Assembly (NCBI GenBank): GCA_027049035.1
Contig: JALTVI010000092.1
Coordinates: forward strand, 1 to 43,104
Reading direction: 5' to 3'
Source of the DNA: Sulfurovum sp.
GTDB lineage: Bacteria > Campylobacterota > Campylobacteria > Campylobacterales > Sulfurovaceae
DNA: 43,104 nucleotides
Part shown: positions 41,982 through 43,104 of the stretch, in pieces
Layout of the letters: the number at the start of each line of letters is the position of its first letter
How positions within the stretch are numbered: position 1 is the first letter of the stretch
Notes under the pieces: model-generated
The model's database searches: none
Told to the model about the DNA's origin: nothing
What the model saw: only the letters and a program-made list of their open reading frames with translations
Made by a program: the position numbers and the translations under genes

Positions 41982-42367
41982 ACAATACGACAAACAGATA
42001 TAGCGGTATCTTTCTATGCCTGCTGCTGTTAGCGCCGGGAACACTCAAAAGTGCCCAGACAGAGGAACTCTCTTTGGAGCAGCATTGTCTTGCCTGCCAT
42101 GAAGCACAACAGATTCCCTCGGAGATGATCTACCGCCGCTACCTGATGCGCTACTCCTCCAAAAAGAGTATCAAAGCGAAGATGTTCGCCTACCTTAGAC
42201 ACCCATCGGTCAAAACCTCCATCATGCCATCCCCCTTTTTCAGAAAGTTCCCGCTCAAAGAGGCTTCAAAACTGGAAGAGAAAAACCTTGAAGCACTTAT
42301 TGAAGCCTACATCAGACACTACGATGTCGATAGCAGAATCGTCATTGTGCCAAGAGAGAAAGGTTAA
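41969..42367 (+). CDS. small periplasmic c-type haem-binding protein
   Basis: A 132-residue protein with a signal peptide (GIFLCLLLLAPGTLKSAQ) and a single haem-attachment site CLACH (about residues 40-44). The rest is short and helical (KMFAYLRHP, MPSPFFRKFPLKEAS), with a Met-Pro that could be the second ligand. It overlaps the kinase gene by 13 bases and would be expressed with the two-component system. Its 3' end overlaps the convergent haem-binding gene by four bases. Confidence 0.75.
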   Translation: MGKVNNTTNRYSGIFLCLLLLAPGTLKSAQTEELSLEQHCLACHEAQQIPSEMIYRRYLMRYSSKKSIKAKMFAYLRHPSVKTSIMPSPFFRKFPLKEASKLEEKNLEALIEAYIRHYDVDSRIVIVPREKG

Positions 42368-42813
42368 TCCTCATCCTCTTCTTCTTGGGAACTCTCTTCA
42401 CCAAATGTGCGCTTGAGCCCCTCTATGAGTGCACGTTTCTCCTCTTTGGAGAGTCGGGCTTCAGGATGTGCAAGCAGATATGAGGCAAGCGGCATTTCGC
42501 CCTCTTCTACCTCCTCGGCAGCCTCATCTCCTTTGTTCTTCTTCTGAGCACCCCGCATAGAGACATTGAAGTGCTCTCTTCCCTCCTCTACATGACGATA
42601 GACCATCCAAGAAACCGGCGCGATATTGCTATACCACGGCCATTTGGTTTCGTTAGAGTGGCAATCTCCACAGGCACGCATAAAGAGCGTACGGGTTTGG
42701 GGACTGTCCCACTTAGGCTCCGAGAGCACTTTGGGGTTAGTGTGGTCTCTTCCGTAGGGGACAAACTGGATAAGTACCAAAAGAACAATAACTGCAATAA
42801 CTGTTTTTTTCAT
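42364..42813 (-). CDS. haem-binding domain protein (c-type)
   Basis: A 149-residue protein with an N-terminal signal/anchor helix (KTVIAVIVLLVLIQFVPYG) and a haem site CGDCH followed by SNETKWPWYSNIAPVSW, the pattern of the Haem_bd (PF14376) family. A C-terminal Glu-rich tail ends in EEEDED. I chose ATG 42813, which has AAGGAG before it; the longer frame extends 44 residues upstream with no support. It faces the cytochrome of the regulatory operon. Function is not known beyond the haem. Confidence 0.82.
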   Translation of the reverse strand: MKKTVIAVIVLLVLIQFVPYGRDHTNPKVLSEPKWDSPQTRTLFMRACGDCHSNETKWPWYSNIAPVSWMVYRHVEEGREHFNVSMRGAQKKNKGDEAAEEVEEGEMPLASYLLAHPEARLSKEEKRALIEGLKRTFGEESSQEEEDED

Positions 42814-42932
42814 CACATACTCCTTATATGATAATACACAGTATACTGAGCGTGCATCAACCATATGTGAACTGTTGCCAAAGTAACATTCAACTAACAA
42901 AGATTTTATACTATAATGCCAAAGGAGCATAC

Positions 42933-43104
42933 ATGAAGCAAGCAACCATTATTCTCATATCGCTATTGTTCACTATTTCACTGCTGCAGGCTGATAAAAA
43001 ATCCGATGAGCAGACCATAAAAGAGCTTGTACAGAAAGTCAAACAGAGCCAGGGTGACGAGCGCAGAAAGGCGATGAACGCCCTCAAGGTGCAGCTGCGA
43101 TCAA
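42933..43104 (+). CDS. exported protein, 3' truncated by window end
   Basis: A frame of 57 codons with AAAGGAG before ATG 42933 runs off the window edge. Residues 1-20 (MKQATIILISLLFTISLLQA) form a signal peptide with a cleavage site after QA. The remainder is charged and helical (DKKSDEQTIKELVQKVKQSQ). No family is recognisable from this part. It diverges from the haem-binding gene with about 120 bases between. Confidence 0.65.
   Translation, partial: MKQATIILISLLFTISLLQADKKSDEQTIKELVQKVKQSQGDERRKAMNALKVQLRS

Noticed and set aside
42912-42917. TATAAT just upstream of the last, partial gene
   Set aside because: It is so close that transcription would begin inside the ribosome-binding site. 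It may be fortuitous, so I do not list it as a promoter.
1-43104. CRISPR array, insertion-sequence transposase or prophage genes
   Set aside because: No regularly spaced repeat series, transposase motif or phage structural gene is visible. The three dispersed palindromic copies do not form an array.

Overview
The window comes from a member of the Campylobacterota (Epsilonproteobacteria), most like the Sulfurovum/Sulfurimonas group. I base this on the secG-frr-pyrE block, a CetB-like PAS protein, many small c-type cytochromes and the general codon style. The assignment is inference from gene content, not a database match. Most of the window is a moderate-GC chromosomal backbone. The stretch from about 29.7 to 38.3 kb is visibly AT-richer.

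Layout. At 1-190 the minus strand carries a perfect-consensus promoter followed by boxB/boxA-like antitermination signals, so an rRNA operon probably starts just off the left edge. Next come a small lipoprotein, a Bax-inhibitor-1 family protein, secG, frr and pyrE (0.3-3.1 kb), a CetB-like PAS protein and a HerA/DUF87-type ATPase (3.1-6.1 kb). A complete type II secretion-like locus follows (6.1-16.7 kb). It consists of a leftward operon (K-L-M-N-C-D-E plus a pseudopilin) and a divergent rightward set (G, H-like, I-like, F). Then come RDD, MFS and mobA genes, a LysR/YeiH divergent pair, a coiled-coil protein, a TumE-type toxin-antitoxin pair, five tRNA genes under one strong promoter, a sodium:neurotransmitter-symporter-family transporter, a MazF-type toxin-antitoxin pair, and arsenic genes arsR-arsC with divergent arsB. 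Two half-size permeases and a cytochrome c/LTxxQ fusion complete that part.

The AT-rich island is one leftward, mostly overlapping gene chain: hsdR-hsdM-hsdS-AAA ATPase-HNH nuclease-membrane protein. It reads as a type I restriction-modification operon carrying a Septu (PtuA/PtuB)-like module and an unrecognised third component. It is preceded by an MntA-like nucleotidyltransferase with only the tail of its hepT partner. After the island come selO, a two-component system overlapping a haem-binding protein gene, and another haem-binding protein.

The strongest non-genic signal is a three-copy palindromic element (14928-15012, 26078-26239, 28583-28744). Its terminal inverted repeats differ between copies but mostly stay paired. 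One copy lies in frame inside the 5' end of the gspI-like pseudopilin gene and must supply part of its leader peptide. The second sits in the arsR/arsB intergenic region and the third upstream of the permease pair.
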